NCBI GenBank assembly: GCA_965214525.1
Contig: OZ243959.1
Coordinates: forward strand, 248,001-312,000
DNA from: Qipengyuania_B sp965214525
Lineage (GTDB): Bacteria; Pseudomonadota; Alphaproteobacteria; Sphingomonadales; Sphingomonadaceae
Reading direction: 5' to 3'
Length of the DNA: 64,000 nt
Shown: piece after piece, positions 16,446 through 26,400 of the stretch
Position numbering within the stretch: the stretch's first letter is position 1
Layout: each line of letters starts with the position of its first letter
The notes under the pieces: model-generated
The model's input: the letters and a program-made list of their open reading frames with translations, nothing else
What the model was told of the DNA's origin: nothing
Databases searched by the model: none
Made by a program: the position numbers and the translations under genes

Positions 16446-17965
16446 TGGGGCTGATGAACCGGCGGGAAGGGGACGACAAGCCGCGTTCCCATACCGCGTT
16501 TCGCCGTGCGGTTCTGGATATCGGATCGAATACGGTGCGCGTGGTCGTTTACGGCGGTGCGCCGCGTGCGCCTACCGTCCTGTGGAACGAGAAGGTATCG
16601 GCAAGGCTTGGCGAGACGGTCGCCAGCGAAGGGACACTGTCCGAGGAAAGCATGGTCTTGGCCTTGCGCGGGATCGAACGCTTCGTCCTCCTTTTCCGCG
16701 ACCTCAAGGTAACGCATGTAGAGACGGTGGCGACCGAAGCGGTCAGGCGGGCAAGCAACGGCACCGCTTTCCTCGATCGCGTGCGCGACCTTGGCCTTAC
16801 TCCGCGGATCCTGTCGGGCCAGGAGGAGGGCGAGGTGAGCGCCAGCGGCGTGATCGGTGCATTTCCCGGCATGTCGGGCATCGTTGCCGATCTGGGTGGC
16901 GGCAGCCTGGAACTTGTCGCGGTAGACGAGGCGACCATCAACGACACGGTCAGCCTGCCGCTGGGCACACTGCCCTTGGCGCAGATGCGCGAGCGGCATG
17001 GCCATGACACGCGCAAGATGGTCGCACAAGTTCTCAAGGGGGCGCAATGGTCGGTCCCTGCAGGCGGCTCGCTCTATCTGGTGGGCGGCACTTTCCGGGC
17101 GATGTCGGTCTATGCGCTCGAGCAGCTGGACTACCCCTTGTCCGACCCGCACGGGCTATCGCTTCCGGCGAAGCGGGCGAAGGAACTTGCCGAGGAACTG
17201 GCGAAGGCTTCCCCCAACGACCTAGCACGGTCGGATCGCATATCCTCGATGCGCGCGCACAAGCTGCCCGATGCGGCCTACTTGTTGATCGCCCTGTTGA
17301 AGCGATTGCAGCCCGAACGCATCATCGTATCGGCATGGGGCTTGCGAGAGGGCTTGCTGATGCGCAGCCTGTCTCCTCACGAGCGCTCGCGCGATCCGCT
17401 GCTGGCCGGCATCGCCGAGTTCGGCGCGCATCATAACGCCTCGCCAACCATGGCCGCGCGGATCGCCGGCTGGACGGCCGGCGCGATAAGGCAACCGGGC
17501 AGGGGATCGGAACGGATTCGGCTGGCGGCCATAACGCTGGCGCTGTCGGCGATGCAGATCGAACCCAACATCCGCTTGCGCCAGGCTCTGGACTGGGCCT
17601 TGCACAAAAGATGGATCGCTTTGGCGCCGCACGAGCGCGCGATGATCGCCGCGACCATCTGCGCCAACGGCAACCAGTGCGATTTGCCCTCTGAGATAAC
17701 CTCGCTCGCGCCGCCGGAAGATTTGGCAGAAGCCATCGAATGGGGTCTGGCGTTGCGGCTATGCCGCAGGCTTTCCGGGGCATCGAACGAATCGCTGCAA
17801 AATACTGCGCTTAACATTGAAGGGAATACCCTTGTTCTGCGAATGACAAAGGATCGTGCCCCGTTGTTTGGAGCGCCCAACGAAAAGGATTTGCGATTGC
17901 TGGCTGGGCGATTGGGACTGGCTTTCGTCATGGAGGCCAATCTAGACACGGCCTCGAGCAAGTAG
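16445..17965 (+). CDS. ppx: Exopolyphosphatase / guanosine pentaphosphatase (Ppx/GppA family)
   Basis: About 506 residues, ASKHA fold. The first phosphate loop is LDIGSNTVRVVVYGG near residue 23 and the second is ADLGGGSLELV. A C-terminal HD-like helical domain follows, giving the long Ppx form. It hydrolyses terminal phosphates from polyphosphate, and possibly pppGpp. The ATG at 16445 overlaps the ppk1 stop by one base; a GTG three bases earlier is an alternative. Confidence 0.92.
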   Translation: MGLMNRREGDDKPRSHTAFRRAVLDIGSNTVRVVVYGGAPRAPTVLWNEKVSARLGETVASEGTLSEESMVLALRGIERFVLLFRDLKVTHVETVATEAVRRASNGTAFLDRVRDLGLTPRILSGQEEGEVSASGVIGAFPGMSGIVADLGGGSLELVAVDEATINDTVSLPLGTLPLAQMRERHGHDTRKMVAQVLKGAQWSVPAGGSLYLVGGTFRAMSVYALEQLDYPLSDPHGLSLPAKRAKELAEELAKASPNDLARSDRISSMRAHKLPDAAYLLIALLKRLQPERIIVSAWGLREGLLMRSLSPHERSRDPLLAGIAEFGAHHNASPTMAARIAGWTAGAIRQPGRGSERIRLAAITLALSAMQIEPNIRLRQALDWALHKRWIALAPHERAMIAATICANGNQCDLPSEITSLAPPEDLAEAIEWGLALRLCRRLSGASNESLQNTALNIEGNTLVLRMTKDRAPLFGAPNEKDLRLLAGRLGLAFVMEANLDTASSK

Positions 17966-18153
17966 CGACGGCATTTGCGACCGACCAATGGAATGTCGCA
18001 ATTTCATCAGCGATCGACCCTTCGTCTGTAGCAATTTTATCAATCCCCAGACGACATTTTTGTCGGCATGTTGCGTGCTGGCTTGTCACCGCGACGTTTC
18101 ATGGTAGCTTTCCGACCGCCGCCACGAAAAGATGGTCGGTACGGGAGATATTT

Positions 18154-21090
18154 ATGAACGTTAGGGCTTACCTGCTGGCTGGTATCTGCGCCGGTGCGAT
18201 CGCGTTTCCGGCTTACGCACAGGATGCCACCGGCGATGACCTGGAAGACCCGCTGATCGACAGCAATGTCATCATCGTGACTGCGCAGCGGCGAGCCGAG
18301 ACTCTTCAGGAAGTTCCGATCGCCGTCAGCGCCTTCGACGCCGAGGCGTTGGAAGCGCAGCAGATCGAGAATGCAAGCGACCTCCAGCTCACTTTGCCCA
18401 ACGTGTCGTTTACCAAGAGCAACTTCACCGCGTCCAGCTTCACCATTCGGGGGATCGGCGACCTGTGCGTTGGCGTCACCTGCGACAGCGCCACCGGCAT
18501 TCATACGAACGGATCGCCGCTGTTCGGGACGCGGTTGTTCGAAACCGAGTATTTCGATCTCGAACGGGTCGAGGTGCTGCGTGGCCCGCAAGGAACCTTG
18601 TTCGGCCGCAACGCCACCTCGGGCGTCGTCAACGTGGTCACGGCCAAGCCCGACCTGTCGGGGTTCGGCGCATCGGTGGAAGCCGAATATGGCAATTACG
18701 ACAGCATCAAGGGGCGCGCGATGTTGAACGTGCCCATCGGAGATACGATCGGGGTGCGCGTTGCCGGCTTCTATCTGAACCGCGATGGCTATACCGACAA
18801 TCTGTTCAATGGCACCCAGATCGACGGACGCGACATGTATGCGGTGCGCGGAACCGTAAGGTTCGAACCGGGCCCGGATACCACGATCGACCTCATCGGC
18901 TATTACTTCCGAGAAGATGACGACCGTCTGCGCATCCAGAAGCAGTTGTGTCAGCGCGATCCGACGGGTGTGCTTGGCTGCCTGAACAACCGGCTCGATT
19001 TCGACAACACCAATGGAAACTCGACCCTCGCCAGCATTCTGACCTCGCGGGAACTCTTCCGCCTGCAGGGTCTGCCGGAGGGATTAGCGCTCGGCAGCGT
19101 CTATGGCGCGGACGGTTTCGCGAATTTCGACGAGCCGAATGATGTACGCACGGTCAATACGCCTTTTACGCCGGAATACTTCACCGACGAATTGCAGATA
19201 CAAGCGCGCATCGAGCAGGGGTTCGGCGCGTTCAATCTATCGCTTGGGGGGATATACCAGGAAACGACGGTGGATTCCCGGCAGGATTACAATCTCGCCG
19301 TACAAAGCCGGGCAGGGTTTGGTCCGGCGTTGAACCAGCTGGCATTCTTCGCGGCGAACGGCCTGCCCAGTGTCGATCCCGCCACCGGCCAGATCGTGGG
19401 GTTCATTCCCGGCACCTCGGCATATTTCGCGCCCATTGCCAATGCGTTGATCCCGAACGGGCCGAACGGTCAACTTTGCACGTCGGACAACCGGTTCGGC
19501 AATCAGGGTGTCTACGAGGGTTTCGCCGTTTGCAGCGACGTGCCGTTGAACTTCGACCGTTCCAATCAGGATCAGAAAGCCTGGTCGGCCGAAGCCATCC
19601 TTTCCAGCGATTTCGATGGCCCGTTCAATTTCCTGCTCGGCGGTCTCTACGCCCACACGGAGGTTAGCGAGAACAGCTATTACGTGAACGCGTTTGGTCT
19701 CGACTATGCCACGGGCATTCTGGGGACGTTCGCCGCGTTGTCGAACGGTCTGCCGCCATCCTACCTAGCCACCTCGATGTATCGCAACAACACGCTGGAC
19801 TACAATCTCGACAGTTACGGCGTTTTCGGCGAGGTCTACTTCGACCTGACCGACCGGCTCAAAGTGACCGGCGGCATCCGTTACAACAACGATCAAAAAG
19901 ACGTCACCGCACGGACGACCCTCGCCAGCTTCCTCAATCCGTTCAGCAATAACGGCGACCCGTTCGATAGTCCGTTCGCGCCCACGTTCGATGCGGATCC
20001 CGGTCTTGATGGCCAGCAATCCGTTCAGTTCCGGGAAGTCGGGTTCGACGAGTTTACCGGACGTGCCGTGATCGATTTTCAGATTACCCGTGATCATCTG
20101 GTCTATGCCTCCTACTCGCGCGGTTACAAGTCGGGAGGGATCAACCCGCCGCTTTCGCCCATTTTCGCCGTGCCGGAAAGCTTCGCTTCGGAAACCATCG
20201 ACGCGTTCGAGATCGGTACGAAGAACATCCTGATGGATGGGGCGCTGCAGCTCAACGCGACCGCGTTTTATTACAAGTACAAGGATTTGCAGCTTAGCCG
20301 GATCATTGCCCGCACGTCCGTCAACGATACGATCGATGCGGACATTTACGGCGTCGAGTTGGAAAGCCTGGTGAGCCCGGCCGACAATGTGCTGATCAAC
20401 GCGACCTTCAGCTATCTCAACGCCGAGGTCGCAGGCGACCAGTTCTTCTCCAATCCCCGCGATCCGGGCGGCGGCGACCCCAATGCGGTGATCATCAAGG
20501 ATTTGAGCAATGCATCGCTCTGCGCGGTGACCGGCGCGGGGGCGAATGCGTTCGTCAACGCGATCAATCCCAGCCTGGGTTTGCGAGGGACGACAGAGTT
20601 TCCTGCCGATAGCGGTATTGCGTCAAGCGGGGCCTTCAGCATCTGTTCGGTGCTGGAAGGGCAGGCCGCGGCCATCGGCGCGGCATTCGGCGGAATTCAG
20701 GTGTTGAGCCCTGGGGTGGAGGTGAACCTGCGTGGCAACAAGCTGCCCCAGGCGCCCGAGGTCAAGGTCGCGCTGGGGGCGCAATACACGGCGGAGTTCG
20801 GCAACGGCATGTCACTCGTGCCGCGGGTCGATCTCAGCTTGACAGGCGAACAATACGGTAACGTATTCAACGGACGGGTGAACCGCATCGAACCATTCGT
20901 ACAGGCGAACGCACAGGTGCAACTAAACCTGATGGACGATAATCTGTGGGTTCGCGGGTTCATCCAGAACATATTCGACAGCGATTCGGTGACCGGACAG
21001 TACGTCACCGATGCAAGTTCGGGCCTGTTCACGAATATCTTCACGCTCGATCCGCGGCGCTATGGGATCGGCGTCGGAGCGAAGTTCTAG
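18154..21090 (+). CDS. TonB-dependent outer-membrane receptor
   Basis: 978 residues. A signal peptide ends at FPAYAQD. A TonB-box-like segment (NVIIVTAQRR) precedes the plug domain with the motifs QEVPIAVSAFD, FTIRGIG and VEVLRGPQGTLFGRNATSGVVN. A 22-strand barrel follows, ending in DPRRYGIGVGAKF with a terminal Phe. Such receptors take up siderophores, glycans or other large nutrients using TonB-ExbBD energy. The substrate cannot be read from sequence: no transport or catabolic genes accompany it. The 188-base gap before it should hold its own promoter. Cys pairs in the plug and extracellular loops are notable but common in this group. Confidence 0.93.
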   Translation: MNVRAYLLAGICAGAIAFPAYAQDATGDDLEDPLIDSNVIIVTAQRRAETLQEVPIAVSAFDAEALEAQQIENASDLQLTLPNVSFTKSNFTASSFTIRGIGDLCVGVTCDSATGIHTNGSPLFGTRLFETEYFDLERVEVLRGPQGTLFGRNATSGVVNVVTAKPDLSGFGASVEAEYGNYDSIKGRAMLNVPIGDTIGVRVAGFYLNRDGYTDNLFNGTQIDGRDMYAVRGTVRFEPGPDTTIDLIGYYFREDDDRLRIQKQLCQRDPTGVLGCLNNRLDFDNTNGNSTLASILTSRELFRLQGLPEGLALGSVYGADGFANFDEPNDVRTVNTPFTPEYFTDELQIQARIEQGFGAFNLSLGGIYQETTVDSRQDYNLAVQSRAGFGPALNQLAFFAANGLPSVDPATGQIVGFIPGTSAYFAPIANALIPNGPNGQLCTSDNRFGNQGVYEGFAVCSDVPLNFDRSNQDQKAWSAEAILSSDFDGPFNFLLGGLYAHTEVSENSYYVNAFGLDYATGILGTFAALSNGLPPSYLATSMYRNNTLDYNLDSYGVFGEVYFDLTDRLKVTGGIRYNNDQKDVTARTTLASFLNPFSNNGDPFDSPFAPTFDADPGLDGQQSVQFREVGFDEFTGRAVIDFQITRDHLVYASYSRGYKSGGINPPLSPIFAVPESFASETIDAFEIGTKNILMDGALQLNATAFYYKYKDLQLSRIIARTSVNDTIDADIYGVELESLVSPADNVLINATFSYLNAEVAGDQFFSNPRDPGGGDPNAVIIKDLSNASLCAVTGAGANAFVNAINPSLGLRGTTEFPADSGIASSGAFSICSVLEGQAAAIGAAFGGIQVLSPGVEVNLRGNKLPQAPEVKVALGAQYTAEFGNGMSLVPRVDLSLTGEQYGNVFNGRVNRIEPFVQANAQVQLNLMDDNLWVRGFIQNIFDSDSVTGQYVTDASSGLFTNIFTLDPRRYGIGVGAKF

Positions 21091-21101
21091 TCCAACCCAA
21101 T

Positions 21102-21127
21102 CGGGCGAGGGCTGGTGCCCTCGCCCG
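21102..21127 (+). terminator. Hairpin after the TonB receptor gene
   Basis: An 11-base-pair perfect stem, CGGGCGAGGGC pairing with GCCCTCGCCCG, with a TGGT loop. It begins 11 bases after the stop codon. The T-run is weak, so it may act as a terminator for either convergent gene or as a 3' mRNA-stabilising hairpin. Confidence 0.65.
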
Positions 21128-21220
21128 CGGTTTGGCAACGCGCCCTTTGGAGTGCGGGCTGCTTAACACTCTTGGCTGAAGTCTGACTGCTGGCCTTCTG
21201 ACGAAGCGTCAGCAGACCTC

Positions 21221-22459
21221 TCAATCCGCCTCCAAATTTCGTTGTCCTCTCCGCCCATAGAGGCGGGTCAAAGGGGCACCGGTCAGACCGTGCGCGACTA
21301 TCGATCCACAGATCACGAGGCTTACGACATCCCAGATGAGCGGCTCCCCCAATCGATGTTCCATCAGAACCCCATAATAGATCGCCGCCACCGCGATCGG
21401 ACCGAACCAACCGGCAAACAGGGCATCTGCGGTATTGCGGAGCTGCGGCGCAAGGGGTCGCAAGACCAGTAAGACGGGCGGACGCCGAAGCATGAGTACC
21501 GCGAAAATCAACGCGATCCCCCTCCATCCAAGGTCTATCCAACCCTGCCACGGCAGCGCAGTGCCCAGCAACACGATGATGGGAATTGCGAAGAACCGGT
21601 TCACTGCCTCTTGCCCATGCTCCTCGTTCCGCCGTTCATCGCCGCTGACGACCCAGGTGAACATCACACCAGCGGCAAAGACCACGAGCAACTCATCGCT
21701 CTTGATAAGCTTGCCAGCCCCCGCAGCCAGCAGACCAAGCGCGACCGTGTACACGAGACGCCAGTCGGGTTGGATCATTCCAAAGCGTTCGGAGGCACGA
21801 AGCAATTTTCCCGCTGCGAAGCCGAGCAGCAATCCGAAGAACGTGGCGACGCCGACGTGCCACAGCAGCGTCGTGAACAGCCAGTGCGAGAGAGCTTCTT
21901 CCGCAGGTTTGGTGAGGACGAGAAAAGGCAGGAATACGAACAGGTAGCTCAGTCCATCATTGGCTCCAGATTCAAAGGAGATCGAATTGCGCAGCCGTTT
22001 CGGCAGATTATTCTCAGCCACTTGGCCTGTCACGATCGGGCTGGCCGCAATCGGGTCGGTTGGGGTGATGATCGCACCAATCAGGAGGGAGAGCCAGACG
22101 GGCAGACCGAGGATAAGGTAGATCAAACCCGAGGCGATGATCCACATCAGCACCATCCCCAGCCCTACCAGAACCAGCATGCCACGCCAGTTCGATTCCA
22201 AGAATTGCCGAGGTATGCGCAAGGCAACTCCGATGAGACCAATGGCAAGGGTTAGCCTGGCCGCTTGCTCCAGAAGAGTGGGGCGATCGCCCATCTTTTC
22301 CAGATCAACGAGATTCAACACTTCCGGTCCCACCGCGACGCCGATCAACAGCGCGATAAGCGTTGGCGGTACGGGGCCCTTTGTCAGGGTGCTCGATGTC
22401 AGCCCAAGCACGAGAATAAGACCGCCAAGCAGAGCAACGATCGTGTCAAAGTCGTTCAA
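21221..22459 (-). CDS. CPA1-family cation:proton antiporter
   Basis: 412 residues with about 12 hydrophobic segments. CPA1/NhaP-type motifs are TPTDPIAASPIVTG, with the ion-binding Asp, and SISFESGANDGL. It probably exchanges Na+ or K+ for protons at the inner membrane. The start is a TTG at 22457-22459: AGGAGA sits 8 bases upstream, and the N terminus FDTIVALLGGLILVLGL aligns with the first helix of the family, while the next Met lies well inside the protein. Convergent with the TonB receptor gene. No regulatory TrkA-C domain is attached. Confidence 0.88.
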   Translation of the reverse strand: MNDFDTIVALLGGLILVLGLTSSTLTKGPVPPTLIALLIGVAVGPEVLNLVDLEKMGDRPTLLEQAARLTLAIGLIGVALRIPRQFLESNWRGMLVLVGLGMVLMWIIASGLIYLILGLPVWLSLLIGAIITPTDPIAASPIVTGQVAENNLPKRLRNSISFESGANDGLSYLFVFLPFLVLTKPAEEALSHWLFTTLLWHVGVATFFGLLLGFAAGKLLRASERFGMIQPDWRLVYTVALGLLAAGAGKLIKSDELLVVFAAGVMFTWVVSGDERRNEEHGQEAVNRFFAIPIIVLLGTALPWQGWIDLGWRGIALIFAVLMLRRPPVLLVLRPLAPQLRNTADALFAGWFGPIAVAAIYYGVLMEHRLGEPLIWDVVSLVICGSIVAHGLTGAPLTRLYGRRGQRNLEAD

Positions 22460-22800
22460 CGGCTGATCTCCTGGGGTTTGCCCTTACTACCGCTGTGTGC
22501 AGACCGTCGTTCCGTCAAGTCCGTGTTTGGTGTGGTGCTGAACGCCTTCTTGTCCTGCATTTCCTTGCCGCGCAGGCCTAACGAGCGCGGCAACGTTGGC
22601 GATGGCTGTGCACCAACCATCCTAATTAGCAGAACAAAATTGTGCCAAGCTGGAACAGAATTGATCGCAAGTGTTTCTGTCCTTGACGTCCAGGACGTTA
22701 ACTAGTCTTAAGATTTCGTTATCCGGCGTGTTTCTTTTCTTTTGGCATTATGGTTGGGGTAAAAGTCGCAAGATCATCACTTTATTGAGGAGCGTGCTAC
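22460..22800. other. AT-richer intergenic spacer between antiporter and PEP-CTERM gene
   Basis: A 341-base divergent spacer without a convincing ORF. It contains a 9-base-pair inverted repeat (TTGCCGCGC / GCGCGGCAA, 22565-22573 and 22585-22593) with an 11-base loop. It also has a second, tight inverted repeat at 22686-22698 and a GAGGAG ribosome-binding site just before 22801. It is presumably the control region for both flanking genes. Confidence 0.6.
22686..22698. repeat. ACGTCC-A-GGACGT inverted repeat, possible operator
   Basis: A perfect 6-1-6 inverted repeat about 100 bases upstream of the PEP-CTERM gene. It overlaps a TTGACG hexamer (22683-22688) that could be a -35 element, with TCTTAA 17 bases downstream as a weak -10. 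It is compatible with a repressor site on this promoter. No regulator gene is adjacent. Confidence 0.35.
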
Positions 22801-23295
22801 ATGCGGAATTCCGTTTTTCTGGTGGCCTTGGCGGCGACCGCGTTGTCCTCTCCGGTTCAGGCTGCAGATTTGCTGTTCGATCTGGATACTGTCGAAGGAC
22901 CCGATTACAGTTTTATCCTCGATAGCAATCCTACTCCGGATTTCTTTGGCGAAGAGCTCTTCGTCATCGGTGATGTGACGGTGATGCCTGTCGGATTGCA
23001 GGATCTCGAATTCTTCGTGTTCTTCGCTGGTGGAGGGCTATCCTTTAGCGGGGTCTTCGATGCTTTCGGACCGCAATTGTTCGATGGGAGCACGTCCAAC
23101 CCGGCATTTGCGCCCGGTCAGTTCGTGTTGACCAACGCCGATGCTTCTCCATTTGGATTTCTGACGATTTCCGAAGCGGTTGCGCCGGTGCCGGAGCCTG
23201 CCACCTGGGCGATGATGCTGCTCGGCTTTTTCGGGATAGGCGCGTTGCAGCGCCGGGCGGGGCGGGTTCGCTCGATCGAAGTGGCGTTCATCTGA
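22801..23295 (+). CDS. PEPxxWA-CTERM sorting-signal protein, short
   Basis: A 164-residue exported protein. A signal peptide ends at SSPVQAAD. A body of about 110 residues rich in Phe, Asp and Gly has no recognised domain. The C-terminal tail has VPEPATWAMMLLGF, a short hydrophobic helix and RRAGRVR, the PEPxxWA-CTERM signal processed by exosortase in sphingomonads. It is expected to be released or anchored at the cell surface, often with exopolysaccharide. No exosortase gene is in the window. Strong GAGGAG site 8-9 bases before ATG. Function of the mature protein unknown. Confidence 0.85.
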   Translation: MRNSVFLVALAATALSSPVQAADLLFDLDTVEGPDYSFILDSNPTPDFFGEELFVIGDVTVMPVGLQDLEFFVFFAGGGLSFSGVFDAFGPQLFDGSTSNPAFAPGQFVLTNADASPFGFLTISEAVAPVPEPATWAMMLLGFFGIGALQRRAGRVRSIEVAFI

Positions 23296-23371
23296 CCTTT
23301 GCCCGCAAGTCGGGCGGGAAAGCCCCGAGTTGACGTTCGGCACAAAATTGCAGAACAAGCGGGTTCGCTGC

Positions 23372-23448
23372 GGCCCCGTAGCTCAGCTGGATAGAGCATC
23401 GGTCTTCTAAACCGAATGTCACAGGTTCGAATCCTGTCGGGGTCGCCA
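23372..23448 (+). tRNA. tRNA-Arg (anticodon TCT)
   Basis: A 77-base cloverleaf with encoded CCA. The acceptor stem GGCCCCG pairs with CGGGGTC (one G-T pair), followed by discriminator G and CCA at 23446-23448. The D arm is AGCTCAGCTGGATAGAGC. The anticodon loop CTTCTAA gives anticodon TCT, decoding AGA/AGG. The T arm is ACAGGTTCGAATCCTGT. It lies 13 bases from the end of the opposite-strand dnaE2 gene. No duplicated 3' end that would mark an integration site was noticed nearby. Confidence 0.97.
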
Positions 23449-23461
23449 TGCAACCGTGCGC

Positions 23462-26400
23462 TCAGTGGAAGTCTCTGGATTTGGGAATAACGCTGACATC
23501 GCGTGGGTGGCGCCCGGTGTTGGACGGCAGCGGACTGACGACATGATCGGCGCGGGCCAGGTCGGAACGCAGCAGATCGTCCGATAGCGTGGTCAGCCGC
23601 GCGGTATCGTCTTCCATCTGTTTGGCCACGACGTGAATGACCGCATCGTCCATTTGCACCGTGCCATGCACCACCATCAGCCGTGCGCTCATAATGGTCT
23701 TGCGAAACCGCGCCAGCGCGTCGGGCCAGATGACAAGATTGATGACCCCGCTTTCATCCTCCAAAGTGATGAACACCACGCCATTTGCGCTTCCGGGGCG
23801 TTGGCGGATCAGCACGATGCCGGCGACTGACACACGTTGGTTGAACCGGCAATCGCGCAGGCTGCTGGCCGGCGTGAAGCCGCAATCCGCATAGCCGGCT
23901 CGCAGGAACTCCATCGGATGGGCTTTCAACGACAGGCGGGTCGTCTGGTAATCTGCCACCACATGCTCGCTCAATGGCATGGCCGGTAGCAGCACCGGGG
24001 TATCGGTGCCTTCGTCGCGCGTTTGGGCAAAGGTGAACAGGGGCAGATCGGGCGCGTTCTTCAACGTGCGCGCATCCCACAGGGCAGCACGGCGATCCTT
24101 GCCGAGCGACCGGAAGGCATCGGCCGCAGCCAGCAACTGGATGGGGCGGGTGTGCAATCGTGCCCGGCTGCGCAGTTCCTCGACGCTTTGGAAGGGCGCG
24201 TTGCGCGCATCGAGCAGCCGCGCGCCGTCAGCCTGGGCCAGCCCGTCGATCTGGCGCAGGCCAAGTCGCATGACGAGTTGACGCCGCCCGTCGATGCTTT
24301 GCCACTCCACAGTGCTGTCCCAGTCGCTGAGGTTCACATCCGCCGCGAGCACGGTAATGCCATGCTCGCGAGCATCGCGCACGATCTGTGCCGGAGCGTA
24401 GAACCCCATCGGCTGAGAGTTCAGCAGGGCTGTCGCAAAGATGGCTGGGTAATGATGCTTGAGCCAGCTTGAGACATATACCAGATGCGCGAAACTGGCG
24501 GCATGGCTTTCAGGGAAGCCGTATTCGCCAAACCCCTCGATCTGGCTGAAGCATCTGGCGGCAAATTCCCGGTCATAACCGCGCTGGACCATTCGGCCGA
24601 CCATCTTTTCCTTGTGTTCCGATACCAGGCCGCGCGATCGGAACGTGGCCATGGCCTTGCGCAACTTGTTCGCTTCCGCCGGGCTGAACCGCGCGGCAAC
24701 CATCGCGATCTTCATCGCCTGCTCCTGGAAGATGGGCACGCCAAGGGTCCGCTTCAGGATAATCTCGAGTTCGTCCTTAGGTCCGTGTTCAGGGGCGGGA
24801 GAGGGATATTGCGGCTCCTCCCGGCCCTGCCGCCGCTTCAGGTAAGGGTGCACCATGTCGCCCTGGATCGGCCCGGGCCGCACAATCGCGACTTCGATCA
24901 CCAGATCGTAGAACGTGCGCGGCTTGAGGCGGGGCAGCATGTTCATCTGCGCCCGGCTTTCAACCTGGAACACGCCGAGCGAATCCCCCTTGCACAGCAT
25001 GTCGTACACCGCCGGGTCTTCCTGCGGGATCGTCGCCAGGCTGTAGGTTTCGCCGCAATGCGCTTCGATGAGGGCGAAGCATTTGCGAATGCAGGTCAGC
25101 ATGCCCAGTGCCAGTACGTCGACCTTGAGGATGCCGAGCGCGTCGATATCGTCCTTGTCCCATTCGATGAAACTGCGATCGGGCATCGCACCGTTGCCGA
25201 CGGGTACGGTTTGGGTAAGCCTGTCCTGGGTCAGGATGAACCCGCCGACATGCTGCGAAAGGTGGCGTGGCATGCCGATCAGCTGGTCGGCTAGCGCGAT
25301 GGTACGACGCAGATGCGGATCATCAAGATCAAGGCCAGCCTCGGCCACCTTGTCGTCTTCAACCGCAGACCCCCAACTGCCCCAGATGGTCTTCGCCAAG
25401 GCTGCCGTCACATCCTCGGACAATCCCATGACTTTGCCGACTTCGCGGATCGCCATGCGCGGGCGATAATGGATGATGGTCGCGCACAGGCCGGCTCGTT
25501 CGCGGCCATAGCGCTGGTAGATATGCTGGATGACCTCCTCGCGCCGTTCGTGCTCGAAATCGACATCGATATCGGGAGGCTCTTTGCGCTCTTCGGAAAT
25601 GAAGCGTTCGAACAACAGATCGTGCACGGCCGGATCGACCGATGTAATCTGCAGACAATAGCACACCGCGCTATTGGCCGCCGATCCGCGGCCTTGGCAC
25701 AAGATGCCCTGGCTACGGGCGAACACCACGATATCGCGGATAGTGAGGAAATAGCGGGCGATCTTCATCTTCGCCATCAAGGCGAGTTCCCGGCCGATCG
25801 TCGCACGAACCTTGTCGGGCACGCCTTCGGGATAGCGTTCTGCCGCTCCTGCCCAGGTCAGTTCGGCCAGATAGCTATCGGCGTCCTTTCCATCAGGCAC
25901 GGTTTCCTCAGGATATTCGTAACTCAATTCGTTGAGCGAGAAGGTGCAGGCATCGGCAATCTTCCGGCTCTGGACAATCGCATCCGGCCATTCGTTGAAC
26001 AGCCGTTTCATCTCCCCAGGGCTTTTGAGGTGCCGTTCCGCATTGGGATTGAGCAGGAACCCGGCTTCGAAAATGGTGCATTTCTCGCGAATGCAGGTCA
26101 TCACATCCTGCAGTGGGCGGCGGTTGGGGGTGTGATAGTGGACATCGTTCGTCGCCAGCAGTTTCAGGCGGTGCGCTTCTGCCAAGGCTTGCAAACGGTT
26201 GATCCGTGCCCGGTCATCGCCTCGATAGAGGTGAGAGGCGGCGATATGGCTGAGCATGGGCAGCGCCTCGATCAGGCCGGGCAGGGCATTAGCGAACCCG
26301 TCGAGATCGTCGTCGGGTATGACGATCAGGAACATGTCCCGCACAAGATGGGTCGCGACATCGGCCAGCGCGATGTCGCAGCTTCCCTTGGCTTGCCAAT

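Noticed and set aside
23372..23448. tRNA-Arg as an integration site of a genomic island
   Set aside because: The adjacent genes are a conserved mutasome operon and no duplicated tRNA 3' end or integrase was found.
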